DNA of 64,000 nt from Paenibacillus catalpae (GCF_900112695.1 NZ_FOMT01000008.1:1-64000), one strand, 5' to 3'; numbered from the stretch's first letter, positions 41,384-50,919 are shown. The notes: a model not told the origin generated them from the letters alone. Made by a program: numbers and translations.

Positions 41384-41430
41384 AAAAGACCTTATAAATT
41401 CCGAAAAGCGGAATTTACAAAGGTCTTTTT
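41384..41430. repeat. two-tier palindrome before the repeat array
   Basis: Outer AAAAGACCTT / AAGGTCTTTT and inner AATTCCG / CGGAATT arms form a long hairpin, terminator-like on both strands. It joins directly to repeat unit 1. Confidence 0.65.
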
Positions 41431-41853
41431 GGCGATAAAACCTACCCCTGAACGCGGTCGCTCATCATCGTATGGCTTCGATAAGGGTTTTCTCACCTCT
41501 TTTTTTCGATAAAACCTACCGCTAAACGCGGTCGCTCATCCTCGAATAGCTTCGATAAGGGTTTTCTCACCTCTTTTGGCGATAAAACCTACCGCTAAAC
41601 GCGGTCGCTCATCACCGAATGGCTACGATAAAGGTTTTCTCACCGCAAGATCCTCCTGAACCGCATGAAAACCTACCGCTAAAGACAGAGTCATTCTTCC
41701 CCAAACGCTTCGACAAGGGTTTTCCCGCCGCTTAAGTTTATAAAAAAGCATGGACGGGTAATATACATCATCCTGCACGTCTGTACGACTGACAAACTTC
41801 CTCAATAAGCAGGGTCACGCTGTCTCCAAACGACTGGCGGATAGGGTTTTCCT
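41431..41853 (+). repeat. tandem repeat array upstream of spoIIE
   Basis: Three well-matched units start at about 41431, 41507 and 41578 (period 73-74 bp), each running from CGATAAAACCTACC to GGTTTTCTCACC. A fourth (about 41662-41729) and a fifth (about 41790-41853) are increasingly diverged. Inside units 2 and 3 ACCGC-TAAAC-GCGGT is a perfect hairpin; unit 2 also has TCGAA-TAGC-TTCGA. AAAACC and GGTTTT can close each unit. No protein is encoded. A single inverted copy lies at 22384-22447. Confidence 0.8.
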
Positions 41854-41999
41854 GCGATTTCAGGGTTCTACTTTCTCAAAAAGACTCCGGTTAGAAGTTT
41901 TTTATGCTGCCTCTATGCACTTTTTCTAAAAAATATACCTCTTTCCCAAAAAAGTTTTTGTTTATTTCCCCGATACTCCTTGTAATCCCGACAGCAGAA

Positions 42000-42047
42000 A
42001 ACAAAAATGTCGCAGGCTGCGGAAGGCGCGGCGCGACGGTTTTTGTT
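42000..42047. repeat. palindrome between the array and spoIIE
   Basis: AACAAAAA...GTCGC pairs with GCGAC...TTTTTGTT around a GC-rich loop. It looks like a bidirectional terminator and would stop transcripts coming from the array. Confidence 0.65.
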
Positions 42048-42143
42048 GAAGCGGCAGATGTGCCATTAGTCTCGTGTTAGGTATAAAACCAATAACAATG
42101 CGGCTTTGAAAGCGTTGACAATTTATGGTTTGAGCTTTTGGCT

Positions 42144-42212
42144 TTTGTCGGAAAAAACTTTTGTACACCCACGGTAAACTGACAAACTTTTATACGGACA
42201 TGCTCCTATAAT
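42144..42212 (+). promoter_or_regulatory. spoIIE promoter with long spacer and 0A-like box
   Basis: CTGACA at 42179-42184 and TATAAT at 42207-42212 are 22 bp apart, the unusual spacing known from B. subtilis spoIIE, where Spo0A~P activates sigma-A polymerase. TTGTCGGAA around 42146-42154 is a one-mismatch Spo0A box. Confidence 0.62.
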
Positions 42213-42248
42213 GGGAAACACAATAAACCGGAATGGGTGGTGTTGGTT

Positions 42249-44741
42249 ATGAAGAAGGAGAATGTCATTATGTTTCCTGCAGGAGAGCAACAGATGGGGT
42301 GGAGTCGTTCCATTATTGATAAGGGGCGCGGGTGGTTATCCTCAAGAAGGCTTATCCAGTTAGTACTGGCTAAAAAATGGACCATTATGCTGGTAGGGCT
42401 AGGCTTTTTGCTCGGACGGGCGGTCATCCTGGAGTCCTTGATGCCCTTTGCTGCTGCTTACTTCGCCGTTGTTTACTTTCTTCGAAAAGACGCGTTCGCC
42501 TGGACAGCTGTCTCTCTTGTGGCCGGGAGCTGGTTCGCGGTTACACCCGCACCCTTATGGATCGGGATGGAGCTGGCCGTTCTATTCCTCTTATTTAAAG
42601 GCCTGGAGGCGTACGAAAAAGCAGAGCTTGGGACTGCACCCTTACTCGTCTTTATCTCCACCTTACTTGTGCAGCTATTTGGACTCTTCATAGGAGATAC
42701 GATGAGCTGGTATGGATTTATGATGGTGGTGGTAGAGGCGGCGCTTAGCTTCGTTCTTACGCTGGTCTTTATTCAGGCCATACCGGTTCTAACCATGTCA
42801 AAGAAGACCGCCTCACTCAAGAACGAGGAGATTATATGCCTCATGATTCTGCTTGCCTCCGTCTTGACCGGGGCGGTAGGCTGGCAAATTTACGGTCTTT
42901 CCGTTGAACATATTATGTCGCGGTTCCTGCTGCTGTTGTTTGCACTGGCGGGAGGTGCTCCGCTTGGAGCCTGTGTAGGAGTAGTAGCCGGGCTTATTCT
43001 GAGTCTCGCCGACTTTAATTCGGTTGTGCAGATGAGTCTGCTCGCTTTCGCAGGGCTGCTCGCCGGCCTTCTGAGGGAAGGCGGCAAAGCGGCAGTTGCT
43101 TTCGGCATGCTGCTTGGTACTTCGATCCTTGCCGTCTATGTCGGCAGCGGATCGGATGTCATGACATCCACCTGGGAGTCCGTGGCAGCGGCCGTCCTGC
43201 TTATGCTTACCCCAAAAGTTATGATTCGAACCATTGCCCGCTATGTTCCGGGTACAAACGAACACGCCAAGTCGCAGCATGAGTACGCCAAGCGTGTACG
43301 CGATGTGACTGCAGAGCGGGTATCCCAATATTCGGAGGTGTTCCGCCAGCTCTCGAAGAGCTTTGGTCACTTGAATAGCACAGTTACGACAGTGAAGCGG
43401 GAGGAGGAGCTTAATCATTTTATGCAGTCTGTATCCGCACGGAGCTGCGCAGACTGCCACCGGAATCGGGCTTGCTGGGAGGGCAAGTACTACCAAACCT
43501 ATCAAATGATGAAGGATATGATCTCGGCTGTGGAGGAGGACCGCATACCATCGCATAATATGCCGCGCACATGGGCTTCCCACTGCACGAAGCCGGCACA
43601 GGTGCTTGGCATTATCGAGCAGGAGTACGAGCTTTATAAGAATGATATGCACTGGAAAAAACAAATATTCGACTCCCGCCAGCTTGTGGCGGATCAATTA
43701 TCGGGCGTATCGCAGGTGATGGAGGATCTGGCTCGAGAGATTAAGAGGGAGGGACAAACGCTTCACCTGCAGGAAGAACAAATCCGCGAAGCATTGGAGG
43801 GACTAGGCTTATCCATACAGGAGATCGAGGTTATCAATCTGGAGGAGGGGAATGTGGAGATTGAGCTGTACCATCACTTCGCCAGAGGCTACGATGAATG
43901 CCGCAAAATTATAGCTCCGCTCTTGTCGGATATACTGGGCGAGCATGTGGCCGTCAAATCGGAGAGGCCGCCTGAGAAGAACGGCGAGCCGACACTCGTT
44001 GTGTTTGGCTCGGCCAAGGAGTTTGAAGTGGAGACGGGCATTGCGGGCGCTGCCAAGGGCGGCGATCTGCTGTCGGGAGACAGCTTCAGCATGCTCGAGC
44101 TTGGCAACGGCAAGTTTGCCGTAGCAATTAGCGACGGCATGGGCAACGGGGAGCGTGCGCGGCAGGAGAGCAGCGCGGCCCTGTCGATTCTGCAGCAGCT
44201 GCTGCAATCCGGGATGGATGAGAAGCTGGCGATCAAATCAGTTAATTCGATTTTGCTGCTGAGGTCGCCCGATGAGGTGTTCGCAACAATTGATCTGGCG
44301 ATGATTGATTTATATACAGCCAAAACAACCTTCATGAAGATTGGCTCAACGCCAAGCTTTATTAAGAGAGGAAACGAGGTCATTCCGGTTTCGGCGAATA
44401 ATTTGCCGGTCGGCATTTTGCAGGATATCGATTTCGACTTGATTTCGATGCCGCTGGAGCCGGGCGATACGATTGTCATGATGAGTGACGGAATATATGA
44501 TGCGCCGGGTCATGCGGTCAATAAGGAGATGTGGATGAAGAGGATCATTCAGGAGCTAAAGACGGACGACCCGCAGGAGATAGCCGATGCCTTACTGGAG
44601 ACCGTTGTAAGGTATCATGAGGGTGATATTCTCGATGACATGACCGTGCTTGTCGCACGGATTGATAAACATTTGCCGGAATGGGCGTCATTCCGCTGGC
44701 CAGGGCTTAACCGGCTGGAGCGGCCCCGGACGGTTAGCTGA
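42249..44741 (+). CDS. spoIIE: stage II sporulation protein E, PP2C phosphatase
   Basis: An 830-residue SpoIIE. The N-terminal third has about ten transmembrane segments. A central domain with Cys-rich CADCHRNRACWEGKY (about residues 397-411) follows, then the PP2C phosphatase (AISDGMGNGERARQESSAAL, IVMMSDGIYDAPGHA, DDMTVLVARI). It dephosphorylates SpoIIAA to activate sigma-F and helps build the polar septum. ATG 42249 follows GGGTGG; the in-frame GTG 42237 lies in that site. It is preceded by the unusual long-spacer promoter and a repeat array. Confidence 0.96.
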   Translation: MKKENVIMFPAGEQQMGWSRSIIDKGRGWLSSRRLIQLVLAKKWTIMLVGLGFLLGRAVILESLMPFAAAYFAVVYFLRKDAFAWTAVSLVAGSWFAVTPAPLWIGMELAVLFLLFKGLEAYEKAELGTAPLLVFISTLLVQLFGLFIGDTMSWYGFMMVVVEAALSFVLTLVFIQAIPVLTMSKKTASLKNEEIICLMILLASVLTGAVGWQIYGLSVEHIMSRFLLLLFALAGGAPLGACVGVVAGLILSLADFNSVVQMSLLAFAGLLAGLLREGGKAAVAFGMLLGTSILAVYVGSGSDVMTSTWESVAAAVLLMLTPKVMIRTIARYVPGTNEHAKSQHEYAKRVRDVTAERVSQYSEVFRQLSKSFGHLNSTVTTVKREEELNHFMQSVSARSCADCHRNRACWEGKYYQTYQMMKDMISAVEEDRIPSHNMPRTWASHCTKPAQVLGIIEQEYELYKNDMHWKKQIFDSRQLVADQLSGVSQVMEDLAREIKREGQTLHLQEEQIREALEGLGLSIQEIEVINLEEGNVEIELYHHFARGYDECRKIIAPLLSDILGEHVAVKSERPPEKNGEPTLVVFGSAKEFEVETGIAGAAKGGDLLSGDSFSMLELGNGKFAVAISDGMGNGERARQESSAALSILQQLLQSGMDEKLAIKSVNSILLLRSPDEVFATIDLAMIDLYTAKTTFMKIGSTPSFIKRGNEVIPVSANNLPVGILQDIDFDLISMPLEPGDTIVMMSDGIYDAPGHAVNKEMWMKRIIQELKTDDPQEIADALLETVVRYHEGDILDDMTVLVARIDKHLPEWASFRWPGLNRLERPRTVS

Positions 44742-44769
44742 AGGAGGCATAGGACAAATGGGCGGATGC

Positions 44770-44822
44770 AGGCTCTTCGACTAAAGCGCGTCAGGTTGCG
44801 CTTTAGACAAGAGCCTTTTGGC
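44770..44822 (+). terminator. spoIIE terminator
   Basis: Nested stem: AGGCTCTT / AAGAGCCT outside and CTAAAGCGC / GCGCTTTAG inside, followed by TTTTGG. Confidence 0.82.
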
Positions 44823-44967
44823 TTTGCAACAAATTTATTTGTTATATGAACGGGAGCAGCTGCATAATTTCTCGGGAAATAGGGTAATCTAGCGGTTTAT
44901 CCCTCGCTTCAAACGGCAAAACTGATAGAGAGGTTATGCTTGTTTGAATAGGAGGCTGTGAAGAATA

Positions 44968-45696
44968 ATGAAGCAAATATTGCTGGTAACAGATGGCTGC
45001 TCCAATGTCGGGATGAGTCCGGTTGTAGCGGCAGCACATGCTAAAGCCGAAGGGATTGCCCTCAATGTCGTGGGCATCCTGGATTATGGTGATGTAGGAG
45101 AGCTCGGTGCATCCGAGATTGAAGAAATTGCCCGTGCCGGTGGAGGCCTTAGCAGGCTTGTGAATATGCGGCAGCTGTCGCAGACGGTTCAAATGATGAC
45201 GCGGAAAACAGCGGTCCAAACGATACAGCTGGCTGTACAGAAGGAACTGAAGCAGGTGCTCGGCAACGGCTCGATCGAAGCGCTCCCTCCAGAGAAGCGG
45301 AGTGAGGTCGTCCGTGTTATTGACGAGCTCGGGGAAACCTCCAAGCTGCAGGTTGCGCTGCTCATTGATGCGAGTGCCAGCATGAAGCCGAAGCTTCGCG
45401 CAGTAGAGGAAGCGATACACGACCTGATGCTGAGCCTGCAGGCACGCCAAGGGCATAGCGAAATTGCGGTGTTCCATTTTCCAAGCAGCAAGTATGGAGA
45501 GGACTGTAAGCTGGATTTGGATTGGACCGATAATTTGAAAGGTATTTCTTCTATATTTTCGAAATTTCCCATGAGCGGAACAACGCCTACAGGTCCTGCG
45601 ATTATGCAGGTCATTGATTTTTACCGGCAGGGGGATTATGGTAAGAAGGGTAGAGACGATGAAACGGATGGGATGATGAGTGACTACGTCGTTTAA
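44968..45696 (+). CDS. yabS: von Willebrand factor A-like protein YabS
   Basis: A 242-residue protein. The start MKQILLVTDGCSNVGMSPV has the form of a VWA metal site, and a second VWA-like segment is LLIDASASMKPKLRAVEE (DxSxS) at about residue 132. The exact function is unknown; in B. subtilis it is a sporulation-associated gene next to yabT. The yabT GTG overlaps its end by 17 bp, so the two are translationally coupled. Confidence 0.9.
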   Translation: MKQILLVTDGCSNVGMSPVVAAAHAKAEGIALNVVGILDYGDVGELGASEIEEIARAGGGLSRLVNMRQLSQTVQMMTRKTAVQTIQLAVQKELKQVLGNGSIEALPPEKRSEVVRVIDELGETSKLQVALLIDASASMKPKLRAVEEAIHDLMLSLQARQGHSEIAVFHFPSSKYGEDCKLDLDWTDNLKGISSIFSKFPMSGTTPTGPAIMQVIDFYRQGDYGKKGRDDETDGMMSDYVV

Positions 45697-46597
45697 GTTA
45701 AGTCTCCGCCGCGGTGCTATTATAACGGGCAAATGGAAGCACTCCCGTTATCGTGTCGAGCGGCTGCTTGGAGAGGGAGCGAACGGCAAAGTATATCTCG
45801 TTCATGCCGACCGCGGCTGGTGCGCGCTTAAGGTAGGAATGGATGCGATTGATTTGCAGTCAGAGATTAACGTTCTGCAGGCGCTTGAGAAGCAGGACCG
45901 GAAGCAGACTTACCTCTATGAAGTGGACGATCTGTTTGGACCTGACGGCAAAGAGTATCCCTTCTATATTATGAGATACGTGCGCGGAGTAACGATTTCT
46001 GATTTTTTGGCCAAGAACGGGCCGGAGTGGTTTCCGCTTATCGGGCTTAACCTGCTTGGCAAGCTTGCCGAGCTTCACCGTAAGGGCTGGGTATTTGGCG
46101 ATCTCAAGATTGATAATGTGCTGGTAGCCGACTACGGGTATGTGGAGCTTGTTGATTATGGCGGTGTTACGGCAATGGGCAAGGGCATTCGTCAGTTTAC
46201 CGAGATTTATGACCGAGGCTTCTGGAATGCAGGCTCGCGTTCAGCGGACGCCAGATATGATCTGTTCTCCTTTGCGCTGCTGTGCATCATGCTTCATGAG
46301 CCAAAGAAGCTTCAAGCGCTGACGGGAGGACTGCCGCAGACGCGTTCGGTCGAAGAGCTGGAACGTTTGATTAGTGAGTGCAAGGGGCTGTCTCCCGTAG
46401 CGGGATGGTTGAAGCAGGCTATGGCCGGACGGTTTTACGATGCTTCAGAAGGCGTAGAAGCCTGGCGCAGGCTGCTGCACCGGAAGGATACGAGAGTAAA
46501 AAGCTCAAAGACACCCGGATGGTTAAAGGGACTTGCGGCTGTATCAGCGGTTGTGCTGGGCATCTCGGTTTACTGGCTGCTTCGCAGTGGTATATAA
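45680..46597 (+). CDS. yabT: membrane-anchored Ser/Thr kinase YabT
   Basis: A 305-residue Hanks-type kinase. Gly-rich loop LLGEGANGKVYLV, catalytic Lys in CALKVGM, catalytic loop VFGDLKIDNVLV (HRD replaced by FGD, Asp and Asn kept) and DYGG in place of DFG. A single transmembrane helix near the C-terminus (LAAVSAVVLGISVYWLL) anchors it. In B. subtilis YabT is activated by DNA, acts in sporulation and phosphorylates RecA. GTG 45680 overlaps yabS. Confidence 0.92.
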   Translation: MTTSFKLSLRRGAIITGKWKHSRYRVERLLGEGANGKVYLVHADRGWCALKVGMDAIDLQSEINVLQALEKQDRKQTYLYEVDDLFGPDGKEYPFYIMRYVRGVTISDFLAKNGPEWFPLIGLNLLGKLAELHRKGWVFGDLKIDNVLVADYGYVELVDYGGVTAMGKGIRQFTEIYDRGFWNAGSRSADARYDLFSFALLCIMLHEPKKLQALTGGLPQTRSVEELERLISECKGLSPVAGWLKQAMAGRFYDASEGVEAWRRLLHRKDTRVKSSKTPGWLKGLAAVSAVVLGISVYWLLRSGI

Positions 46598-46655
46598 GAG
46601 GTATATAGAAGAAACAGGAAACTAAAATGAAGGGAACGGGGAGATACATACGCAT

Positions 46656-48083
46656 ATGGAAACGGGGGACCATAAGCTGCTGACTGAAATGATGAAGTGC
46701 GCGGCGACTGAACAGCTATGGTCGAAGGGCGACCGGATCGTGGCCGCTGTATCGGGCGGTCCCGATTCGATGGCTCTGCTTCATTTGCTCTGCATGGCGG
46801 CACGGCAGGATCAGCTTACGATTATTGCCGCCCATGTGAATCATGGCTTCCGCAAGGAGGCATCGCGGCAGGAGGCGGAGGTTGTCCGCCAATATGCGGC
46901 GCAGCTGGGTATATCCTTTGAGATGATTGAGCTGGATATGCCCGCATACATAGAAGAAACAGGAATGAACGCCCAGTCTGCTGCACGCGAGAAGCGTTAC
47001 GCTTTTCTGCATGAGACAGCAGCAAAATATGGCGCATCTGCCATTGCGCTTGCTCATCACGCTGATGACCAGGCGGAGACGGTGCTCATGCGTGTCATCC
47101 GCGGCGCAGGTCTTACCGGCCTTGCAGGCATGGCTGCCAAACGGCAAGAAAAAAACGTGGAACTTATACGGCCATTACTTCGTATGAACAAGTCAGACAT
47201 TGTGCGTTATTGCTCCGGGCAGGATATTCCTTATTGCCTCGACAGCAGCAACAATGAGCGATATTATTTCCGAAACGTCGTTCGGCTTGATGTTATTCCT
47301 TATCTTTCACAATTTAACCCTCAGCTTACCCACTCGCTTCGTCGGATCGCCGATGTGGCGGGGGCAGAGGATGACTGGATGGAGCATGAAGGGCAACGGC
47401 TGTTTGCAACGCTTGTGACATCAGCCCCGGATGAATGCAAGGTAGACGCCGGCATGCTGAACGGCCTTCATGTCGCTTTACAAAGAAGATTGATTAAACT
47501 AATATTAAATTATCTTTCGAAGGATGCAGAAATTGCCTCCTTTGACGCAATTGAGAAGATGCGGCTTGCGGCAGCTCCTGTAGCCCCGAGTACCTGGCGC
47601 TATGATGCGGGCTCGGGCGTTCGGTGCATCCGTGAGTATAGCAGCATGCGGTGGGTGCGAGTGCTGAACGCATCGGAATCGCTTGAAGAAGGCTACGCGT
47701 ATTCCATATCACGCAATTCCGGAGCGGTGGATTTAACGGCCGGCGGACGAACGCTGTATATGGAATGGCAGAAGCGGGGCGAAGCGGTGATGCCGGCAGG
47801 AAGGAACGAAGTTTGCTTTGACGCAGACAAACTCGTTTTTCCGCTTAAGGTACGTAATCGGCTGCCCGGCGACCGAATTCAAGTTTTAGGATTAAACGGC
47901 TCCAAAAAAGTGCAAGATATGTTCGTTGACGAAAAGATCGCGCCGTCCGAGCGTGAGCGCTATCCGCTGCTTGTTGATGCGGAGGACCGCCTGCTCTGGG
48001 TTCCGGGCATCCGACGTTCGAGCCATGCGCTAACCGGTCATGAGACAACGGACTTCCTGTTCATTCGCATGGAGAACGAATAA
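46656..48083 (+). CDS. tilS: tRNA(Ile)-lysidine synthase
   Basis: A 475-residue TilS. It changes C34 of the CAU anticodon tRNA to lysidine so that AUA is read as Ile; essential. PP-loop VAAVSGGPDSMALLHLL at residues ~29-45, then AHVNHGFRKEASRQEA and AHHADDQAETVLMRVIRG. The C-terminal TilS substrate-binding domains contain RNRLPGDRIQVLGLNGSKKV. GGGGAG lies 12 bp before the ATG. hprT follows at 54 bp, as in B. subtilis. Confidence 0.96.
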   Translation: METGDHKLLTEMMKCAATEQLWSKGDRIVAAVSGGPDSMALLHLLCMAARQDQLTIIAAHVNHGFRKEASRQEAEVVRQYAAQLGISFEMIELDMPAYIEETGMNAQSAAREKRYAFLHETAAKYGASAIALAHHADDQAETVLMRVIRGAGLTGLAGMAAKRQEKNVELIRPLLRMNKSDIVRYCSGQDIPYCLDSSNNERYYFRNVVRLDVIPYLSQFNPQLTHSLRRIADVAGAEDDWMEHEGQRLFATLVTSAPDECKVDAGMLNGLHVALQRRLIKLILNYLSKDAEIASFDAIEKMRLAAAPVAPSTWRYDAGSGVRCIREYSSMRWVRVLNASESLEEGYAYSISRNSGAVDLTAGGRTLYMEWQKRGEAVMPAGRNEVCFDADKLVFPLKVRNRLPGDRIQVLGLNGSKKVQDMFVDEKIAPSERERYPLLVDAEDRLLWVPGIRRSSHALTGHETTDFLFIRMENE

Positions 48084-48137
48084 GAAGCACTGCTGTATTC
48101 ATAATTATAAAGTGAAAGATATGGGAGGATTTACATT

Positions 48138-48677
48138 TTGTTGAACGATATTAAAGAGGTTCTCTATGATGAAGGACAAATCAGAGCGAAGGTGAAAGAG
48201 CTCGGGGAGACGCTTAGCCGCGACTTCGACGGGCGCAATCCGCTCGTTATTTGCGTCCTTAAAGGTGCATTTATATTCATGTCTGACCTGGTCAAAGAGA
48301 TGCCGATTAAACTTGAGATCGACTTTATGGCGGTATCGAGCTACGGTGCTTCGACCAAATCGTCGGGCGTGGTCAAGATTATTAAAGATCTTGATGCTTC
48401 TGTAGAAGGGCGTGACGTCCTGATCGTCGAAGATATTATCGACAGCGGTCTGACGCTGAGCTATCTGATCGATGTGCTGGAGCGCCGCAATGCCAAGTCG
48501 GTAACGGTTGCTACGCTGTTCGATAAGCCTGCGCGCCGTTCGGTTGATCTGGAAGCGGACTACACCGGCTTCTCGCTGCCGGATGAGTTTGTTGTCGGCT
48601 ACGGCCTTGATTACGCAGAGAAATACCGCAACCTTCCGTTCATCGGCATTCTGAAGCCGGAAGTTTACGAGAAATAG
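48138..48677 (+). CDS. hprT: hypoxanthine phosphoribosyltransferase
   Basis: A 179-residue purine salvage enzyme converting hypoxanthine or guanine with PRPP to IMP or GMP. Signature VLKGAFIFMSDL, then the PRPP loop VLIVEDIIDSGLTLSYL and the base-contact region FVVGYGLDYAEKYRNLPFIG. The start is one of two adjacent TTG codons (48138 or 48141) after GGGAGGA. Confidence 0.96.
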   Translation: MLNDIKEVLYDEGQIRAKVKELGETLSRDFDGRNPLVICVLKGAFIFMSDLVKEMPIKLEIDFMAVSSYGASTKSSGVVKIIKDLDASVEGRDVLIVEDIIDSGLTLSYLIDVLERRNAKSVTVATLFDKPARRSVDLEADYTGFSLPDEFVVGYGLDYAEKYRNLPFIGILKPEVYEK

Positions 48678-48722
48678 TATTTGCGGTTAAACCGGCATGT
48701 CTCGCCCTCGCCTTTGGTTCTA

Positions 48723-48752
48723 TTGAGATGGAAAGTCATGCTATGTTAAAAT
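48723..48752 (+). promoter_or_regulatory. ftsH promoter (sigma-A)
   Basis: TTGAGA at 48723-48728 and TAAAAT at 48747-48752, 18-bp spacing, 29 bp before the start. Confidence 0.65.
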
Positions 48753-48781
48753 ATTAGAAGCGTCTTGAGAGGAGGTAGGGG

Positions 48782-50794
48782 ATGAATCGGATCATCCGTA
48801 ATACTGGATTTTATTTGATCATCTTTTTAGTAACGGTTGGGATTATTCAGTTTATCAGCAGCCAAAATAATACTACCGTCGGAATTCGTTACGATCAGCT
48901 TCGCCAGGCGATCAGTTCCAACAATGTTGAAGAGCTGACCGTGAAGTACGATGGTTATACTTATTTGGTTTCAGGTAAATATAAAGAGCCGCCTGCGGAC
49001 ACCAAAAATGGAGAAAAGAATTTCTCCGCACGGATCGGTCTGGAAGCGGGAGAAGATATTCTCGCTGCAGAAGAGCAATATGGATTTAAACTGAACTATA
49101 AGCCTATGGATACACCCAGCATCTGGCTTACGTTCCTTACTTCCATAATTCCTTTTGTGATCATATTTATTTTGTTCTTCTTCCTGATGAATCAAGCCCA
49201 GGGCGGCGGCGGCAAAGTGATGAACTTTGGCAAGAGCCGTGCAAGGCTTTACAACGAAGAGAAGAAACGCATCACGTTTGAGGATGTGGCAGGTGCCGAC
49301 GAAGAGAAGCAAGAGCTTGTCGAAGTTGTCGACTTCCTGAAGGATCCTCGTAAGTTTAACCTGGTAGGCGCGCGTATTCCGAAGGGCGTATTGCTTGTTG
49401 GTCCTCCGGGTACGGGTAAAACGCTCCTTGCCCGCGCAGTAGCCGGTGAGGCAGGCGTGCCGTTCTTCAGCATCTCCGGTTCGGACTTCGTGGAAATGTT
49501 CGTTGGTGTGGGTGCATCCCGTGTCCGCGACTTGTTCGAGAATGCGAAGAAAAATGCTCCATGTATTATCTTCATTGACGAGATCGATGCGGTTGGCCGT
49601 CAGCGCGGCGCCGGACTTGGCGGCGGACATGACGAGCGTGAGCAAACGCTCAACCAGTTGCTCGTTGAAATGGACGGCTTTGGTGCAAATGAAGGCATTA
49701 TCATCGTCGCTGCGACGAACCGTCCGGATATTCTTGACCCAGCACTTCTTCGTCCGGGACGCTTCGACCGTCAAATTACGGTTGACCGCCCTGACGTAAA
49801 AGGACGCGAAGCAGTCCTTAAAGTACATGCCCGCAATAAGCCGCTTAATAAGGATGTTAAGCTGGATGTCATTGCGAAGCGTACGACAGGCTTTACCGGT
49901 GCGGATCTGGAGAACCTGCTGAATGAAGCAGCCCTTCTTGCCGCCCGCCGCAACAAGAAAGATATTGCCATGCAAGAGGTTGATGAAGCGATTGACCGCG
50001 TTATCGTTGGTACGGAGAAGAAGAGCCGTGTCATCAGCGATCGTGAGAAACGTATCGTCGCATACCACGAAGCAGGCCATACGATTGTCGGCTACTTCCT
50101 GGAGCACGCCGACATGGTTCATAAAGTTACAATTATTCCTCGCGGCCGCGCCGGCGGTTACGTCATTATGCTTCCTAAAGAAGACCGCATGCTCGTAACG
50201 AAGCAGGAGCTGCTCGATAAAGTAACCGGTTTGCTGGGCGGACGTGTTGCTGAGGAATTGTTTATCGGCGAGATTGGTACTGGCGCATACAGCGACTTCA
50301 AGCAGGCAACGGGTATCGTCCGCAGCATGATTATGGAATACGGTATGAGCGAAAAGCTTGGTCCAATGCAGTTCGGCCAATCGCAAGGCCAGGTATTCCT
50401 CGGCAGAGATCTTGGTCACGAGCAGAACTACTCGGATAAGATCGCTTATGAGATTGATCAAGAAATGCAAAACTTTGTCAATGATTGCTACAATCGTGCG
50501 AAGCAGTTGTTGACGGAGAAGAGCAGAGAAGTACATCTGATCGCTCAAACACTGCTTAAAGAAGAAACGCTTGAGCTTGAGCAAATCAAGAATTTGATTG
50601 AATCCGGAGAACTTGCAGGCGGAGATGAGCCTACAGGTGAAGGAAGCGCTGCGGCGGAATCGGCTTCCGAGCCAATCGTGGATACGATTGGCGGCGTGAA
50701 AGTCCGCATTCAAACCCGTGATGCAGGCGAGATTACGCCTCCTGAACTGGATGAGCAAAAACCAGACGACGAAGACCCTAACAAAGGATCTTAA
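48782..50794 (+). CDS. ftsH: ATP-dependent zinc metalloprotease FtsH
   Basis: A 670-residue membrane AAA+ protease. Transmembrane segments at about 8-24 and 118-140 enclose an extracytoplasmic loop. AAA+ domain: Walker A GPPGTGKT, Walker B IIFIDEIDAVG and SRH RPGRFDRQITVDRPD. Zinc site AYHEAGHTIVG. The C-terminus is acidic and low in complexity. It degrades membrane and regulatory proteins and is needed for sporulation in B. subtilis. GGAGGTAGGGG precedes the ATG. Confidence 0.97.
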   Translation: MNRIIRNTGFYLIIFLVTVGIIQFISSQNNTTVGIRYDQLRQAISSNNVEELTVKYDGYTYLVSGKYKEPPADTKNGEKNFSARIGLEAGEDILAAEEQYGFKLNYKPMDTPSIWLTFLTSIIPFVIIFILFFFLMNQAQGGGGKVMNFGKSRARLYNEEKKRITFEDVAGADEEKQELVEVVDFLKDPRKFNLVGARIPKGVLLVGPPGTGKTLLARAVAGEAGVPFFSISGSDFVEMFVGVGASRVRDLFENAKKNAPCIIFIDEIDAVGRQRGAGLGGGHDEREQTLNQLLVEMDGFGANEGIIIVAATNRPDILDPALLRPGRFDRQITVDRPDVKGREAVLKVHARNKPLNKDVKLDVIAKRTTGFTGADLENLLNEAALLAARRNKKDIAMQEVDEAIDRVIVGTEKKSRVISDREKRIVAYHEAGHTIVGYFLEHADMVHKVTIIPRGRAGGYVIMLPKEDRMLVTKQELLDKVTGLLGGRVAEELFIGEIGTGAYSDFKQATGIVRSMIMEYGMSEKLGPMQFGQSQGQVFLGRDLGHEQNYSDKIAYEIDQEMQNFVNDCYNRAKQLLTEKSREVHLIAQTLLKEETLELEQIKNLIESGELAGGDEPTGEGSAAAESASEPIVDTIGGVKVRIQTRDAGEITPPELDEQKPDDEDPNKGS

Positions 50795-50800
50795 TCATCG

Positions 50801-50850
50801 AACAGCTGTCCTATGTTTGCTCAAAAGCAAACGAAGGACAGCTGTTTTTT
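50801..50850 (+). terminator. ftsH terminator
   Basis: AACAGCTGTCC pairs with GGACAGCTGTT, with an inner GTTTGC/GCAAAC stem, followed by a T-run. Confidence 0.92.
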
Positions 50851-50919
50851 GTTTTGCGTTCGGGTATTAGGGGTAATAAGAAGCAGAAACATGGGCAATA
50901 GGGGAGTAATCATTGCGAA

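Noticed and set aside
41431..41853. CRISPR array
   Set aside because: The 73-74-bp units are repeats through their whole length, with no unique spacers of constant size and no cas genes.
45680..46597. YabT as a dead pseudokinase because HRD and DFG are changed
   Set aside because: The catalytic Asp, the Asn and the metal-binding Asp are all kept (GDLKIDN and DYG), so activity is expected.
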